Positions 1 through 9,576 of a DNA stretch of 64,000 nt are shown one piece after another (positions within the stretch are counted from its first letter, which is position 1; each line of letters starts with the position of its first letter). The stretch is from Methylomonas sp. 11b (GTDB taxonomy: Bacteria; Pseudomonadota; Gammaproteobacteria; Methylococcales; Methylomonadaceae). Made by a program: the position numbers and the translations under genes. The stretch covers positions 2,909,741 to 2,973,740 of the forward strand of contig NZ_KI911557.1 in the NCBI RefSeq assembly GCF_000515215.1, in the 5' to 3' direction. The notes under the pieces were generated by a model, which had not been told where the DNA came from, made no database searches, and worked only from the letters and a program-made list of their open reading frames with translations.

Positions 1-55
1 ATACGCCAAGGCGCACGACAGGCGAAGCGAAAAGCCGCGGTGTGGAGGTAGATGT

Positions 56-73
56 TTCCGGCGAAAGCCGGAA
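56..73. repeat. REP-like hairpin (TTCCGGC-GAAA-GCCGGAA)
   Basis: A perfect 7-bp inverted repeat closes on a GAAA tetraloop. Short GC-rich hairpins of this form are typical intergenic REP elements. No gene was recognised in positions 1-231, which hold only this hairpin and a partial repeat at 179-203. Confidence 0.55.
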
Positions 74-178
74 TCCATGGTATCAATAGGATCCCCGACT
101 GCACGGAAGCAGCGAGACTCAAAGGTGCCGCTTGACAAAAAACCATAGAATCTCAGTATCCTCAAGGGCATACAGGCG

Positions 179-203
179 AACGGTATTTAAGGGCCGGGTT
201 AAT
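179..203. repeat. Partial copy of a 110-bp repeat element
   Basis: Positions 184-203 match 53726-53745 exactly over 20 nt, and the match extends to 25 nt with one mismatch. In the second location this sequence is one end of an element with inverted termini. Here the opposite end is not visible, though weaker similarity (an AGAATC motif, then AGGGC) continues upstream. It sits just before the ribosome-binding site of the PAP2 gene and may affect its leader. Confidence 0.55.
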
Positions 204-231
204 AGTAGTTGGCCAACGCGGAGGCAAAACG

Positions 232-867
232 ATGAAAATTTTAGGTTTGAAATATCTCCCGACGTTTGGATTTTGGTTAGCGGCAATCGCAGTGATGGTT
301 TTTATCGAGCGCTTCAGTGCGCACTGGAGCCAATGGGATCGCTTTTTACTTAGTACCGCGCACGGCATTAGAAGTGTCTTGCTTGATCGTTTTTTTGCAG
401 TGATTACTTGGGCTGGTTCGCTGTTTGTTCTGGCCCCGATAACCGCAGTGCTAAGCGGTGTTCTGGCGAGAAATAGCCGAACCAAAGAGGCTTGGCTGAT
501 AGTCTTGAGCCTAGCCGGTGTTGCCTTGTTCAGCCGGCTTGCCAAACTTTGGTTCGCCCGGCCACGCCCCGATTTTTTCCCCGTTGTGGGTGAAATCCCC
601 TTGGACGCCTCTTACCCTAGCGCCCACACAGCGCAAATCGTTGCCTTTGCTGCGGCCTTATGGTGGATGCTCAAACCCGACAAACTGGGGCTTAATTTTT
701 ACGCTTTGACGGGGTTTGCTCTTTTGATGGTATCCCTGGTTGCCGTCTCTCGGGTCTATCTGCAAGTTCATTTTCCCTCGGATGTACTAGGTGGCGCCTT
801 GCTGAGCTTGCTGTGGGTGCTGGGATTAATTAATCTGCTGCAAAACGGCGGCATCTTCATGAGGTGA
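232..867 (+). CDS. PAP2-family membrane lipid phosphatase
   Basis: A 211-residue polytopic membrane protein of the PAP2 superfamily. All three phosphatase motifs are visible: KLWFARPRP (KX6RP), PSAHT (the PSGH motif, with the catalytic His), and SRVYLQVHFPSD (SRX5HX3D). Family members remove phosphate from lipid phosphates or pyrophosphates such as undecaprenyl pyrophosphate or phosphatidylglycerol phosphate; the exact substrate cannot be told here. The start has GGAGG seven bases upstream (220-224). The next gene, a DgkA-type lipid kinase, begins 3 bp after the stop. The pair would make an opposed kinase and phosphatase on membrane lipids, possibly recycling undecaprenyl or diacylglycerol carriers. 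Confidence 0.9.
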   Translation: MKILGLKYLPTFGFWLAAIAVMVFIERFSAHWSQWDRFLLSTAHGIRSVLLDRFFAVITWAGSLFVLAPITAVLSGVLARNSRTKEAWLIVLSLAGVALFSRLAKLWFARPRPDFFPVVGEIPLDASYPSAHTAQIVAFAAALWWMLKPDKLGLNFYALTGFALLMVSLVAVSRVYLQVHFPSDVLGGALLSLLWVLGLINLLQNGGIFMR

Positions 868-870
868 GTC

Positions 871-1266
871 ATGCGAAACAAGTTTCTTAATACCGGACAA
901 AGCGGTTATCACCCTTTAAGAAAATTGAAGGTCTGTTTGTCAGGTCTGCGCTACGCGGTTGTGTATGATTTTAGTGTGGCCTATAAAGTCATACTTTCCG
1001 TTTTGATTTTAGCCGTATGCTTTTATTTTCGCCAATGGGTGGATTTCATCTCGGTACTTACCGCCACCGGCCTGATGCTGATATGCGAAATGTTTAACAC
1101 GACCATAGAAGCCCTCTGCGATTTCGTGGAAACGCGGCAAAATGAAAAAATACGCGTCATCAAGGATATTGCCGCAGCCGCCGCCGGCATCAGCATCCTG
1201 ATTTGGGCAGTGGTAATGCTATCGGAGCTCAGCTACTTAGGGTCATTAGTCGGCTGGTCCTCCTAG
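871..1266 (+). CDS. dgkA: DgkA-type diacylglycerol/undecaprenol kinase
   Basis: A 131-residue small integral membrane kinase. The diagnostic block EMFNTTIEALCDFVE followed by KIRVIKDIAAAAAGISIL matches the DgkA family signature, including the metal- and ATP-binding Glu/Asn residues. About three hydrophobic helices are visible. The family phosphorylates diacylglycerol (Gram-negatives) or undecaprenol (Gram-positives). Its start lies 3 bp after the PAP2 phosphatase, so the two are very probably one operon. The assignment to DgkA rather than an undecaprenol kinase rests on taxonomy, not on residues I can read. Confidence 0.88.
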   Translation: MRNKFLNTGQSGYHPLRKLKVCLSGLRYAVVYDFSVAYKVILSVLILAVCFYFRQWVDFISVLTATGLMLICEMFNTTIEALCDFVETRQNEKIRVIKDIAAAAAGISILIWAVVMLSELSYLGSLVGWSS

Positions 1267-1640
1267 ACATCAATCACAAGCAGCGTAATCAATGTGGCCT
1301 GTGGTATCGGAGCTTGAATGTCGTGGTTTTGCCTACGGCCTACCTACGTTGATAGAGACTTCCCTGGAATAATCGAACAAATAGCAAGGCAACTGAGGCC
1401 ACTTGCCTTGTACACATAGAAGCAGACTGTGCAATGTCTTAGCCCGCCTCAACAGCAAGAACCTGAACTTGGTCGATTTCACCAGCTTTAGCCCTGAGGC
1501 TGAAGACAAGTCGCTCCCACGCTATATAAGCATGGCGAATGTTAAGATACATAGATCCCTTTATGCCCCTGGGTGCAGTGGGAGAGAGTTTTCTATGATG
1601 TTTATAAGTCCCTTAAATGGGATTAGGGCTGGAGGATACT
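1267..1640. other. Intergenic region with no recognised gene
   Basis: A 374-bp stretch between the lipid-kinase gene and the large membrane protein. A reading frame at 1403-1729 runs into the following gene in another frame and shows no recognisable domain. I see no convincing hairpin. It presumably carries the promoter of the downstream gene. Confidence 0.4.
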
Positions 1641-4600
1641 ATGGGACGATTTGTTTTTATGCTGTGGCTATTGGTTGGGCAGGCGTCGTTGCAGACGGCA
1701 AGGGCGCTGGACATGCAAGATGTTCCTGAACCGCTAAAGCCCTGGGTCAACTGGGTGTTGGCCGATGAATCCCAGTACCGTTGCCCGTTTTTCTTCGACG
1801 ATTTTCAACAAAAACGCTGCTCCTGGCCCGGTGCGCTGCACCTGAATTTACAAGCTAAGCACGGCAGCTTCGTTGCCGATTGGACCGTGTACCGCAAGGA
1901 TTGGATTATCTTGCCGGGCGACACGCAACATTGGCCGCAAGCCGTCACCGTCAACAAACAAACGCAGCCGGTCGTGGAAAAAGACGGTAAGCCTGCCCTG
2001 CAATTGTCGGCAGGTCGCTACCAAATTAGCGGCGAATTTTTCTGGGAAAACTTACCGGAACAATTAGCCTTGCCGGAGGCCAGCGGCCTGATTCAGCTCA
2101 GCGTCAACGATAAGCCGGTCGCTTATCCATCAATCAAACAAGGTGCATTGTGGCTGCATATTGAGAAAGCCGACACCGCTGACCGGGAGCAAGACAGGCT
2201 AGACCTGCAAGTATTCCGGCAGGTGCTGGACGAGGTGCCGCTACAGGTCATCACGCGCCTGGATCTGGAAGTATCCGGCAAGGCGCGGGAGATCGAGTTT
2301 CCTTATGCCTTGTTGCCTAACTTTATCCCGGTGGCCCTGAATAGCCCCTTACCGGCTCGATTGGACGGTAACGGGAGACTATTGGTGCAAGTGCGTCCGG
2401 GGCGCTGGAGTATCGATATTCATGGCCGCCACCCGCAAGCCCTGACGCAACTGGATTTGGCCGTAACAGACCAGAACTGGCCGGCGGAGGAGTTATGGGC
2501 GTTCCAGGCCATGCCGGCCTTGCGCTTGGTGGAAATCGAGAATTTGACTGCGATAGACGGCAGCCAAACCAATCTGCCCGCCGAATGGCAGCATTTGCCT
2601 ACCTATCAACTGAAACAGGGCGAGAGTATGAGGTTTAAAGTGGTGCGCCGCGGCGACCCTGAACCCGAGCCGAATCAACTCAAACTGAAGCGCACGCTGT
2701 GGCTGGATTTCGAAGGCGGCGGTTATACCGTCAGCGATAACATTACCGGCAACATGAGCCGCGACTGGCGCCTGAATGCGGTGCCGGAACTGGGGCTGGG
2801 TCAGGTGCAACTGGATGGCCAGAGCCAATTGATTACCCAGTTGGCGGATGGCAGCCAAGGTGTGGAAGTGCGGCGCGGCGCTATTCGCCTCAACGCCGAT
2901 AGCCGAATCGAAGCCGATTTGCATGTGCTCAGCGCCAGCGGCTGGCAGCAGCGCTTTCAACAGGTGCAGGCCGAACTCAATATCCCGCCCGGCTGGCGCT
3001 TGCTGGCGGTCAGCGGTGTGGACAATGTACCGAATAGCTGGTTGAACCGCTGGACTTTGCTGGACTTGTTTTTGGTCTTGATCGCCGCATTGGCCGTCGG
3101 GCGGCTGTGGTCGCCGCAATGGGGCGGGTTTGCGTTGCTCAGTTTGGCACTGATTTGGCATGAGGCGGATGCGCCGCGCTTGATTTGGTTGAACGTGCTG
3201 GCAGTGATCGCCTTGCTGCGAGTATTGCCGGCGGGTAGCTTTTGGCAATGGTTGAAATGGTATCGCAACGTCAGTTGGCTGGCCCTGCTGATGCTGACCA
3301 TTCCGTTCATGATAGAGCAGATTCGCATCGGTATTTACCCGCAGCTGGAACTGCCCGGGCAGTCCATTCAGCGCCTACATTCGGTGGTGGCTGCCGCTGC
3401 ACCGATGGCGTTGCAGGTAGAACAGATGGCGGATTCGGCGATGGCGCCGGAGCCGGAAATAAGGGAACTTGCCAAAACGGAGCCCGAGTATTCAGCTAAA
3501 CCCAAGGCATCCAGTTCTTACGGCGGCAGCGCCGCCAGTTTGCAACGTATCGATCCCGAAGCCAATCTGCAAACCGGTCCCGGCCTGCCGCAATGGGGCT
3601 GGCAGCGCGTGGAGTTGAGCTGGAACGGCGCGGTCGATAGCGGGCAGCAAATCCGGCTCTGGTATTTGTCGCCATTTTTGATGATGTTGCTGCACTTTGC
3701 CCAAGCCATGCTGGTGACGGTTTTGGTTTTGAAAATGCTCGGCGCTATCGCCAGCAACTGGCGCTTGTCCTTGCCGAGCTTGACCTGCCTGTTGCTGTTG
3801 CCGCTGTTGATGGCGCCCAGCGACAAGGCCTATGCCGATCTGCCTGACGCGCCAATGCTCGAACAATTGAAAACCCGCTTGCTGCAAGCACCGCAATGTC
3901 TGCCCACCTGCGCGCAGATAGCCGACATGCAATTATGGGTTAAGCCTGAGCTGCTGCGCATCGAATTGCAATTGCACACACAACAGGATCTGGCGGTACC
4001 GCTGCCGGCTCAGCTTGAGCAATGGTTTCCAGAGCAGGTTACTGTCGATGGCAGTGAGGCGCAAGCCTTGATCAGACAGGATGATGGCAGCTTATGGTTG
4101 ATGGTGGCGCAAGGTGTTCACAAGGTGGCGATGCAAGGCCGCTATGCCGCACAGGATAAATTCAGTGTGCCGTTGCTGTTGCCGCCGCAGCATGCCAGCG
4201 TCAATGCCGACGGTTGGCGGGTGGACGGTTTATATGAAGACGGCAAGGTGGGTCCGCAACTGGAGTTCAGCCGCTTGCAACTCGATAGCGGGCCCAAAAA
4301 TAAGCTACAACAAACCGCCTTGCCGGCGTTTGTACGGGTGGAAAGAACCCTGCATTTGGGTTTGGATTGGCGCGTGACCACCCGAGTCGAGCAATTGGCC
4401 GGCGCTCTCAGTCCGGTGTTATTGGAGCTACCGTTGTTGCCCGGTGAAGCCGTCACCAGTCCGCAAGTGCGGGTCAAGGACGGGAAAGTATTAGTCAACA
4501 TGGCGGCCGGCCAGGCGACTATGGAATGGGAGTCCGCATTGGCTAAAACCGAGCAATTGTTATTGCAGGCCGCCGATACGCCGCAATGGCACGAGGTATG

Positions 4601-5684
4601 GCGCGCCGATGTTAGCCCTATCTGGCATTTGCAGGCCGACGGCATCGCGGTGGTGCATCATCAGGATAGTCAAGGACAATGGCTACCGGAATGGCGGCCC
4701 TGGCCGGGCGAGCGGGTCAATCTAACTATCAGCCGTCCGCAAGCGGTGGCCGGGGCGACCTTGACTATTGATAGAAGCGAATTGGCGGTCAAACCCGGGC
4801 AACGCAGCGAAACGGTGGAATTGACCTTGAGCATCCGTAGTTCCAAAGGTGGACAACACCCCGTGAAACTGCCGGAGCAGGCGGAACTGCAAAGTGTGAC
4901 GATAGACGGCGTGAGTCAGCCGATTCGTCAGCTAGGTGCTGTGGTGAGTTTGCCGATACATCCCGGCACTCAGCAAATTGTGTTGAATTGGCAGACAGCG
5001 CAAGAACCCGGTTTGCTGTTACGCACGCCGCTGGTTGATCTCGGCGTTGCCAGCGTGAACAGTCGTATTCAGTTGCTGATGCCGCAAGAGCGTTGGTTGT
5101 TGTGGACCTTTGGGCCGAAGTTCGGGCCGGCCGCGTTGATCTGGGGCTTATTGATAGTGCTGGCCGTATTGGCGCTGGGCTTGGGTAAGCTGAGTATCAC
5201 GCCGCTAAAGCATTGGCAGTGGTTTTTGTTGCTGATCGGCTTGAGCCAGTTGCATATTGCCGCTGCATTTTTGGTGGTGGGCTGGTTGTTTGCTCTGGGT
5301 TTCCGCGCCGAGCATGCACCGGAACGGCCGCGCTGGTTCAATTTGGCGCAAATCTGTTTGGCCGGTTTGACGCTGCTGTCCTTGTTGCTGATAGCAATAG
5401 CGGTCGAGCAAGGTTTGTTGGGTAATCCGGATATGCAAATTGCCGGGAATCAATCGTCTGCGACCTTGCTAAATTGGTATCAGGATCGCAATGGTCCGCA
5501 GTTGGCCATTGCCACGGTAGTCAGCCTGCCTTTACTGGCCTACCGGATTTTGATGCTGGCTTGGTCGTTGTGGATGGCCGCAGCCTTGTTGAATTGGCTG
5601 CGCTGGGGTTGGAACTGTTTTGCCGGCGGCGGGCTTTGGAAAAAATCACCGGTCCAAGCTATCGTGCCGAAATCAGGCTCTTAA
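1641..5684 (+). CDS. Large multi-pass membrane protein of unknown function (1347 aa)
   Basis: I do not recognise this family. The start at 1641 is preferred over an in-frame ATG at 1617 because GGAGGA lies at 1631-1636 and the protein then opens with a signal peptide-like segment (MGRFVFMLWLLVGQ) ending near ARALD. Long soluble, beta-rich, Pro/Gln-rich regions (first ~470 residues and ~735-1150) alternate with hydrophobic helices near residues 475-565, 680-735 and 1155 to the C-terminus. The topology suggests large periplasmic domains on an inner-membrane scaffold. It stands alone, with an intrinsic terminator 12 bp after the stop. No catalytic motif was visible. Codon use looks like that of its neighbours. 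Confidence 0.7.
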   Translation: MGRFVFMLWLLVGQASLQTARALDMQDVPEPLKPWVNWVLADESQYRCPFFFDDFQQKRCSWPGALHLNLQAKHGSFVADWTVYRKDWIILPGDTQHWPQAVTVNKQTQPVVEKDGKPALQLSAGRYQISGEFFWENLPEQLALPEASGLIQLSVNDKPVAYPSIKQGALWLHIEKADTADREQDRLDLQVFRQVLDEVPLQVITRLDLEVSGKAREIEFPYALLPNFIPVALNSPLPARLDGNGRLLVQVRPGRWSIDIHGRHPQALTQLDLAVTDQNWPAEELWAFQAMPALRLVEIENLTAIDGSQTNLPAEWQHLPTYQLKQGESMRFKVVRRGDPEPEPNQLKLKRTLWLDFEGGGYTVSDNITGNMSRDWRLNAVPELGLGQVQLDGQSQLITQLADGSQGVEVRRGAIRLNADSRIEADLHVLSASGWQQRFQQVQAELNIPPGWRLLAVSGVDNVPNSWLNRWTLLDLFLVLIAALAVGRLWSPQWGGFALLSLALIWHEADAPRLIWLNVLAVIALLRVLPAGSFWQWLKWYRNVSWLALLMLTIPFMIEQIRIGIYPQLELPGQSIQRLHSVVAAAAPMALQVEQMADSAMAPEPEIRELAKTEPEYSAKPKASSSYGGSAASLQRIDPEANLQTGPGLPQWGWQRVELSWNGAVDSGQQIRLWYLSPFLMMLLHFAQAMLVTVLVLKMLGAIASNWRLSLPSLTCLLLLPLLMAPSDKAYADLPDAPMLEQLKTRLLQAPQCLPTCAQIADMQLWVKPELLRIELQLHTQQDLAVPLPAQLEQWFPEQVTVDGSEAQALIRQDDGSLWLMVAQGVHKVAMQGRYAAQDKFSVPLLLPPQHASVNADGWRVDGLYEDGKVGPQLEFSRLQLDSGPKNKLQQTALPAFVRVERTLHLGLDWRVTTRVEQLAGALSPVLLELPLLPGEAVTSPQVRVKDGKVLVNMAAGQATMEWESALAKTEQLLLQAADTPQWHEVWRADVSPIWHLQADGIAVVHHQDSQGQWLPEWRPWPGERVNLTISRPQAVAGATLTIDRSELAVKPGQRSETVELTLSIRSSKGGQHPVKLPEQAELQSVTIDGVSQPIRQLGAVVSLPIHPGTQQIVLNWQTAQEPGLLLRTPLVDLGVASVNSRIQLLMPQERWLLWTFGPKFGPAALIWGLLIVLAVLALGLGKLSITPLKHWQWFLLLIGLSQLHIAAAFLVVGWLFALGFRAEHAPERPRWFNLAQICLAGLTLLSLLLIAIAVEQGLLGNPDMQIAGNQSSATLLNWYQDRNGPQLAIATVVSLPLLAYRILMLAWSLWMAAALLNWLRWGWNCFAGGGLWKKSPVQAIVPKSGS

Positions 5685-5695
5685 CATCGTAAATA

Positions 5696-5714
5696 CCCCC
5701 GGCAAAGCCGGGGG
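5696..5714 (+). terminator. Intrinsic terminator
   Basis: A perfect 8-bp stem, CCCCCGGC/GCCGGGGG, with an AAA loop and followed by CTTTAT, directly downstream of the large membrane protein gene. Confidence 0.75.
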
Positions 5715-5837
5715 CTTTATCACGAGCAATAACCTGCAAGATTGTCTCTAACTGGCTAATCCCCGAAACACTTCACTTAAATGCTTTCGCAACAACTTTT
5801 ACAAGTTCCAACAGCGGCATTTTGGAATAAAAACTCG

Positions 5838-7808
5838 TCACCACGCCTCCAAAACCACCACTTTCCACCCCCGATTCTCCGCCGGACGCAAGCTTACCCA
5901 GGCTGCGATCTGCCGCGAAGGCTCGGATTGACCGGCTGACTGGCTTTGGTAATAGCCCACTCCGGCATCTTGATCGGCGATTTCAGCGGCGAGCTGCCGA
6001 AGTTCCGGTATTTGATTGAAGCGTTCCTCACGGAACAAATTAAGGCCAATCTCCTGAGGATCGGTATCGTAAAGCAACAGACCATCATCCTGCACGACCC
6101 ACACTGTGCGTTTTTTGCTCTGCGTATCCTCTGTCAACAATCCACCGAGAAAATCGACCGGCTTGATGCGCATAGAGATAAAGCCCGGGATAGTTTTACC
6201 CTGTTTGATCGGCACCACCATCGTGACGGCGGCGAAGCCTTCCGGAGCTTGATAAATCCGGCTCAGAATCGGCACGCCCCGTTCCAAAGTCATCCGGTTG
6301 TGCTCAAGTTGCGAGGTATCGGCACCCAACGCTTGTCGATATTTGCCCGGAACCACCGCCACGATAGTGCCGGGCGCGCGCGTCGTGGCAAAACTTTCGC
6401 CGCGCGGATAACGTTGCCGCAAGCTATCCAGCAAGCCACTGGATGCGGCTAAATCGGCATTGGTACGCAAGGACTCGGTTGCTTGCTGCATACCCATGCG
6501 CATCTCGTTTAGGTTGCCCAAGATGCTGTCCGCGATTTGGTTGGCGGCCGTCAGGTTGTGGTTGGAAATGCGGGTGACATCGGCCAGCGCACGCTCGATC
6601 TTTTTCTTTTCCTGCTTGACGATTTCGCCTTCAGCCACCGCCAAATTCCGCGCTTTATGCGCCTCCACGCCAAATTTGAAGGCCAGCCCGGCGCCGATCA
6701 AAATCGCCAGCAATACCGCCAGACTAGCCGCCAACACGACCTTGTTGCGGGCGATGAAGCGGCGCACCAGCTCGCCGCGTGAATAGGCATAGGCGCTCAC
6801 CAAACGACCGTCGCGATAGGCGCACAATTCGTCGGCTAGGCTTGCCGCATTGGGAAAGCGTAACGATTTGTCCTTGGCCAAGGCCTTGTCGCAGATGGCG
6901 ATCAATTCCAGCGGCATTGGCAGCTTCGGATCCCGCGCCGAGGGCATGGGTGCCAGCGAGCTAAGCCGTGCCAATATCTCATCGGCGCTGCCGCGCAGCG
7001 GCGGATGGCCGGCCAATAGATAATAGAGAATGCACCCAAGCGCGAACACATCTGAACGCGTATCCACGATGCCGAAATCGGGATTGGCTTGTTCCGGCGC
7101 CATATAGGCGGGGGTGCCGAGAATGTCGCCCATCCGGGTCAGTTCCCCATCGTCGGCAGCCTGAGTGGATGCAGCATGCAGCAGCGGCGCCAGATCGGCT
7201 TCGTTTTCGACCTTGGCCAAGCCCCAATCCAGGACGATGGTTTCGCCGAACGGACCCAGCACGATATTACCGGGCTTAATGTCGCGATGAATCACGCCTT
7301 TGGAGTGAGCATAAGCCACGGCTTCGCAAACGTCGATCAGTCTGTCCAGCAAACTCAGGCGCCGCGCCAGCGCATGCTCGGCCAACATCTCGGCATTGCA
7401 GGCTTTTAGTGCCTTGGCCAGCGTATCCCCGCGCACCAAGCGCATCACGTAATAGGGTGCGCCGCTTTGTTTCTTGCCCAGATCGTAAACGGGCACAATG
7501 CCTGGATGCTCCAGTCGACCGGTAATGCGGGCCTCGCGCAGAAAACGCGCACTTAGTTCGGCATCCTCATTCGCAGCCTGATCCAGCAATTCCTTGATCG
7601 CCACTTCCCGGCCGATGCGCTCGTCAAAACCCAGCAACACTTGCCCGCCGCCGCCCACCCCCACAGCGCCGCGCAAAGAATAATCGTCGTTGAATTTACC
7701 GTCCAACGCCGGATTGTCCGCCAATATCTGCGGATAGGGGCGCGGTTTGATCCGGGTCGGATCGTCGTCTGTTGGTTTGATGATGGTGGCGTCGTCTTCC
7801 GGGAGCAT
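5838..7808 (-). CDS. Membrane Ser/Thr protein kinase with extracytoplasmic sensor domain
   Basis: A 656-residue Hanks-type kinase. Visible landmarks: a glycine-rich loop at about residues 48-57 (GAVGVGGGGQV), the ATP-anchoring Lys72 (VAIKEL), HRDIKPGN at 175-181, DWG in place of the usual DFG at 194-196, and GTPAYMAPEQ at 231-240. A transmembrane helix at about 358-379 is followed by a helical linker and a C-terminal extracytoplasmic domain that looks like a Cache/PDC-type ligand sensor. DWG is common in bacterial kinases of this group, so the enzyme should be active. It is the last gene of a minus-strand run downstream of mpl and a SelW-like gene, which hints at a link to envelope state. No partner phosphatase was seen. 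Confidence 0.87.
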   Translation of the reverse strand: MLPEDDATIIKPTDDDPTRIKPRPYPQILADNPALDGKFNDDYSLRGAVGVGGGGQVLLGFDERIGREVAIKELLDQAANEDAELSARFLREARITGRLEHPGIVPVYDLGKKQSGAPYYVMRLVRGDTLAKALKACNAEMLAEHALARRLSLLDRLIDVCEAVAYAHSKGVIHRDIKPGNIVLGPFGETIVLDWGLAKVENEADLAPLLHAASTQAADDGELTRMGDILGTPAYMAPEQANPDFGIVDTRSDVFALGCILYYLLAGHPPLRGSADEILARLSSLAPMPSARDPKLPMPLELIAICDKALAKDKSLRFPNAASLADELCAYRDGRLVSAYAYSRGELVRRFIARNKVVLAASLAVLLAILIGAGLAFKFGVEAHKARNLAVAEGEIVKQEKKKIERALADVTRISNHNLTAANQIADSILGNLNEMRMGMQQATESLRTNADLAASSGLLDSLRQRYPRGESFATTRAPGTIVAVVPGKYRQALGADTSQLEHNRMTLERGVPILSRIYQAPEGFAAVTMVVPIKQGKTIPGFISMRIKPVDFLGGLLTEDTQSKKRTVWVVQDDGLLLYDTDPQEIGLNLFREERFNQIPELRQLAAEIADQDAGVGYYQSQSAGQSEPSRQIAAWVSLRPAENRGWKVVVLEAW

Positions 7809-7852
7809 GATCTCAGACAGCCTTGGCCTTGTTTAATGTCTGCGCAGCGGGA

Positions 7853-8140
7853 TCAAGACTGCTGCGCGGGCTTGCGATCGACATGCCCCAGATCGCGCTC
7901 TGGCGCAATCTGATCGCGGACCAATTGCTTTAACTCGGTAATCTCCGGAAATCTGCCTTGCTGCTTGCGGGACCAGACTAATTCGCTGTTGGCGCGCACT
8001 TCAAAGATGCCGCCGGTGTCCGGCTGCATCACTAGTTCGTCTAACTCCTGCTCGAAGGTGCTTAACAATTCCTGCGCCATCCAGGCTGCGCGCAGCAGCC
8101 AGCGGCATTGGGTGCAGTAGCGGATTTCGACGCGAGTCAT
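7853..8140 (-). CDS. SelT/SelW/SelH (Rdx) family protein
   Basis: A 95-residue thioredoxin-like protein of the SelW group. The N-terminal RYCTQCRWLLRAAWMAQELL carries the CxxC redox motif, with Cys in the position that is selenocysteine in animal SelW. The central GGIFEV matches the family's GxFEV strand. It probably works in thiol redox chemistry, but bacterial members have no firm function. It begins 3 bp after the mpl stop and precedes the kinase gene by 44 bp, so all three are likely co-transcribed. Confidence 0.85.
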   Translation of the reverse strand: MTRVEIRYCTQCRWLLRAAWMAQELLSTFEQELDELVMQPDTGGIFEVRANSELVWSRKQQGRFPEITELKQLVRDQIAPERDLGHVDRKPAQQS

Positions 8141-8143
8141 AGC

Positions 8144-9514
8144 TTACAACTCGTCCCGTAGACGTTTATAAATCCCGCCAAAACTGCCGTTACTCATCAA
8201 TAACACGTGGCAGACGCCACCAGCCTGGGCTTTGATGGTGGCGATGATGGTTTCCAGACTGTTGCAAATCTCGATATTGTTGGCGTATTTCAGTAGCTGG
8301 CTTAAATCCCAGCCCAGATTATCCGGCTGATAAACGATAGCCTGATCGGCTTGTCCCAAGGATTCGGCCAACGATTGGGTATGCACACCTAGGCGCATGG
8401 TGTTGGAGCGGGGCTCGACGATGGCCAGAATTTTTTCGCTCCCAACTTGTTTACGTAAGCCATCCAGCGTGGTCTTGATTGCGGTCGGATGGTGCGCAAA
8501 GTCGTCGTAAACAGTGACGCCCGCGCTTTTGACGATGACTTCCATCCGCCGCTTTACGTTTTGAAACTGCTGCAAGGCGGCTATCGCATCTTTTGCCAGA
8601 ATGCCGATATGCCGGGCGGCGGCGATGGCCGATAAGGCGTTATAGACACTGTGGCGGCCGGTTAAGGTCCAATCAACCGTGCCTTGCTCTTCACCGGCAA
8701 AACTGACGCTAAAACGGCTGCCGTCGGCTTTTAACAAGTGCGCTTGCCAATCGCCCTCACCGTCGATCACAGTTTTCACAACTGGCGTCCAGCAGCCCAT
8801 TTCTAGTACTTCTGAAACATGCTGTTCGCAAGCCGGCGCGATGATCAGACCTTGGCTGGGAATGGTGCGTACTAGATGATGAAACTGCTTTTTGATCGCG
8901 TCCAAATTTTCGAAGATGTCGGCGTGATCGTATTCCAGGTTGTTCAAGATCGCCGTTCTGGGCCGGTAATGTACGAATTTCGAACGTTTGTCGAAAAAGG
9001 CGCAATCGTATTCGTCGGCTTCTATGACGAAAAAATCCGACTCGCCCAAGCGAGCGGAGATGCCGAAATTCAGCGGAATGCCGCCGATCAGAAAGCCCGG
9101 TTTGAAACCGTTGTATTCCAGCACCCAAGCCAACATGCTGCTGGTAGTGGTCTTGCCGTGGGTCCCGGCTACCGCCAGTACCCATTTGTGCTGCAACACA
9201 TGTTCCGCAAGCCATTGCGGGCCGGAGATATACGGTAAGCCTAAGTTCAATACAGCTTCCACTTCCGGATTGCCGCGCGACATGGCATTGCCCACCACCA
9301 CCAAATCGGGTTTGCAATCCAGGTTTTCGGCTTTATAACCGTTCATCAGCCGGATGCCTTGTTCTTCCAGTTGGGTGCTCATCGGCGGATAGACGTTCTG
9401 GTCCGAACCGCTGACGGTATAGCCCAATTCGCGGGCGATTAAGGCCAGGCCGCCCATGAAGGTGCCGCAAATGCCGAGGATGTGAATGTGTAGTGGCTTT
9501 TGTGAGTCTGTCAT
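8144..9514 (-). CDS. mpl: UDP-N-acetylmuramate:L-alanyl-gamma-D-glutamyl-meso-DAP ligase
   Basis: A 456-residue Mur-ligase family enzyme that joins recovered tripeptide to UDP-MurNAc, recycling peptidoglycan in the cytoplasm. The N-terminal block IHILGICGTFMGGLALIARE is characteristic of Mpl. The ATP-binding GTHGKTTTSSML, the carbamoylated-Lys region and the C-terminal DDFAHHPTAIKTT are all present. Length is normal for the family. It is followed after 3 bp by a SelW-like gene. Confidence 0.96.
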   Translation of the reverse strand: MTDSQKPLHIHILGICGTFMGGLALIARELGYTVSGSDQNVYPPMSTQLEEQGIRLMNGYKAENLDCKPDLVVVGNAMSRGNPEVEAVLNLGLPYISGPQWLAEHVLQHKWVLAVAGTHGKTTTSSMLAWVLEYNGFKPGFLIGGIPLNFGISARLGESDFFVIEADEYDCAFFDKRSKFVHYRPRTAILNNLEYDHADIFENLDAIKKQFHHLVRTIPSQGLIIAPACEQHVSEVLEMGCWTPVVKTVIDGEGDWQAHLLKADGSRFSVSFAGEEQGTVDWTLTGRHSVYNALSAIAAARHIGILAKDAIAALQQFQNVKRRMEVIVKSAGVTVYDDFAHHPTAIKTTLDGLRKQVGSEKILAIVEPRSNTMRLGVHTQSLAESLGQADQAIVYQPDNLGWDLSQLLKYANNIEICNSLETIIATIKAQAGGVCHVLLMSNGSFGGIYKRLRDEL

Positions 9515-9576
9515 TCTGATAATTTTAACGGGGTTTGAATAGATGCAAATGCGGAAATGCGGCTTGAGTTGCTACA

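Noticed and set aside
1617..1640. Upstream ATG for the large membrane protein
   Set aside because: The ATG at 1641 has GGAGGA five bases before it and starts directly with a signal peptide.
1403..1729. Possible small gene before the large membrane protein
   Set aside because: It overlaps the next gene in another frame, has no ribosome-binding site or domain, and looks like chance.
7853..8140. Selenocysteine in the SelW-like protein (and in SelO at 24834-26438)
   Set aside because: Both have ordinary Cys codons at the relevant sites and no in-frame TGA, so no selenoprotein is implied.
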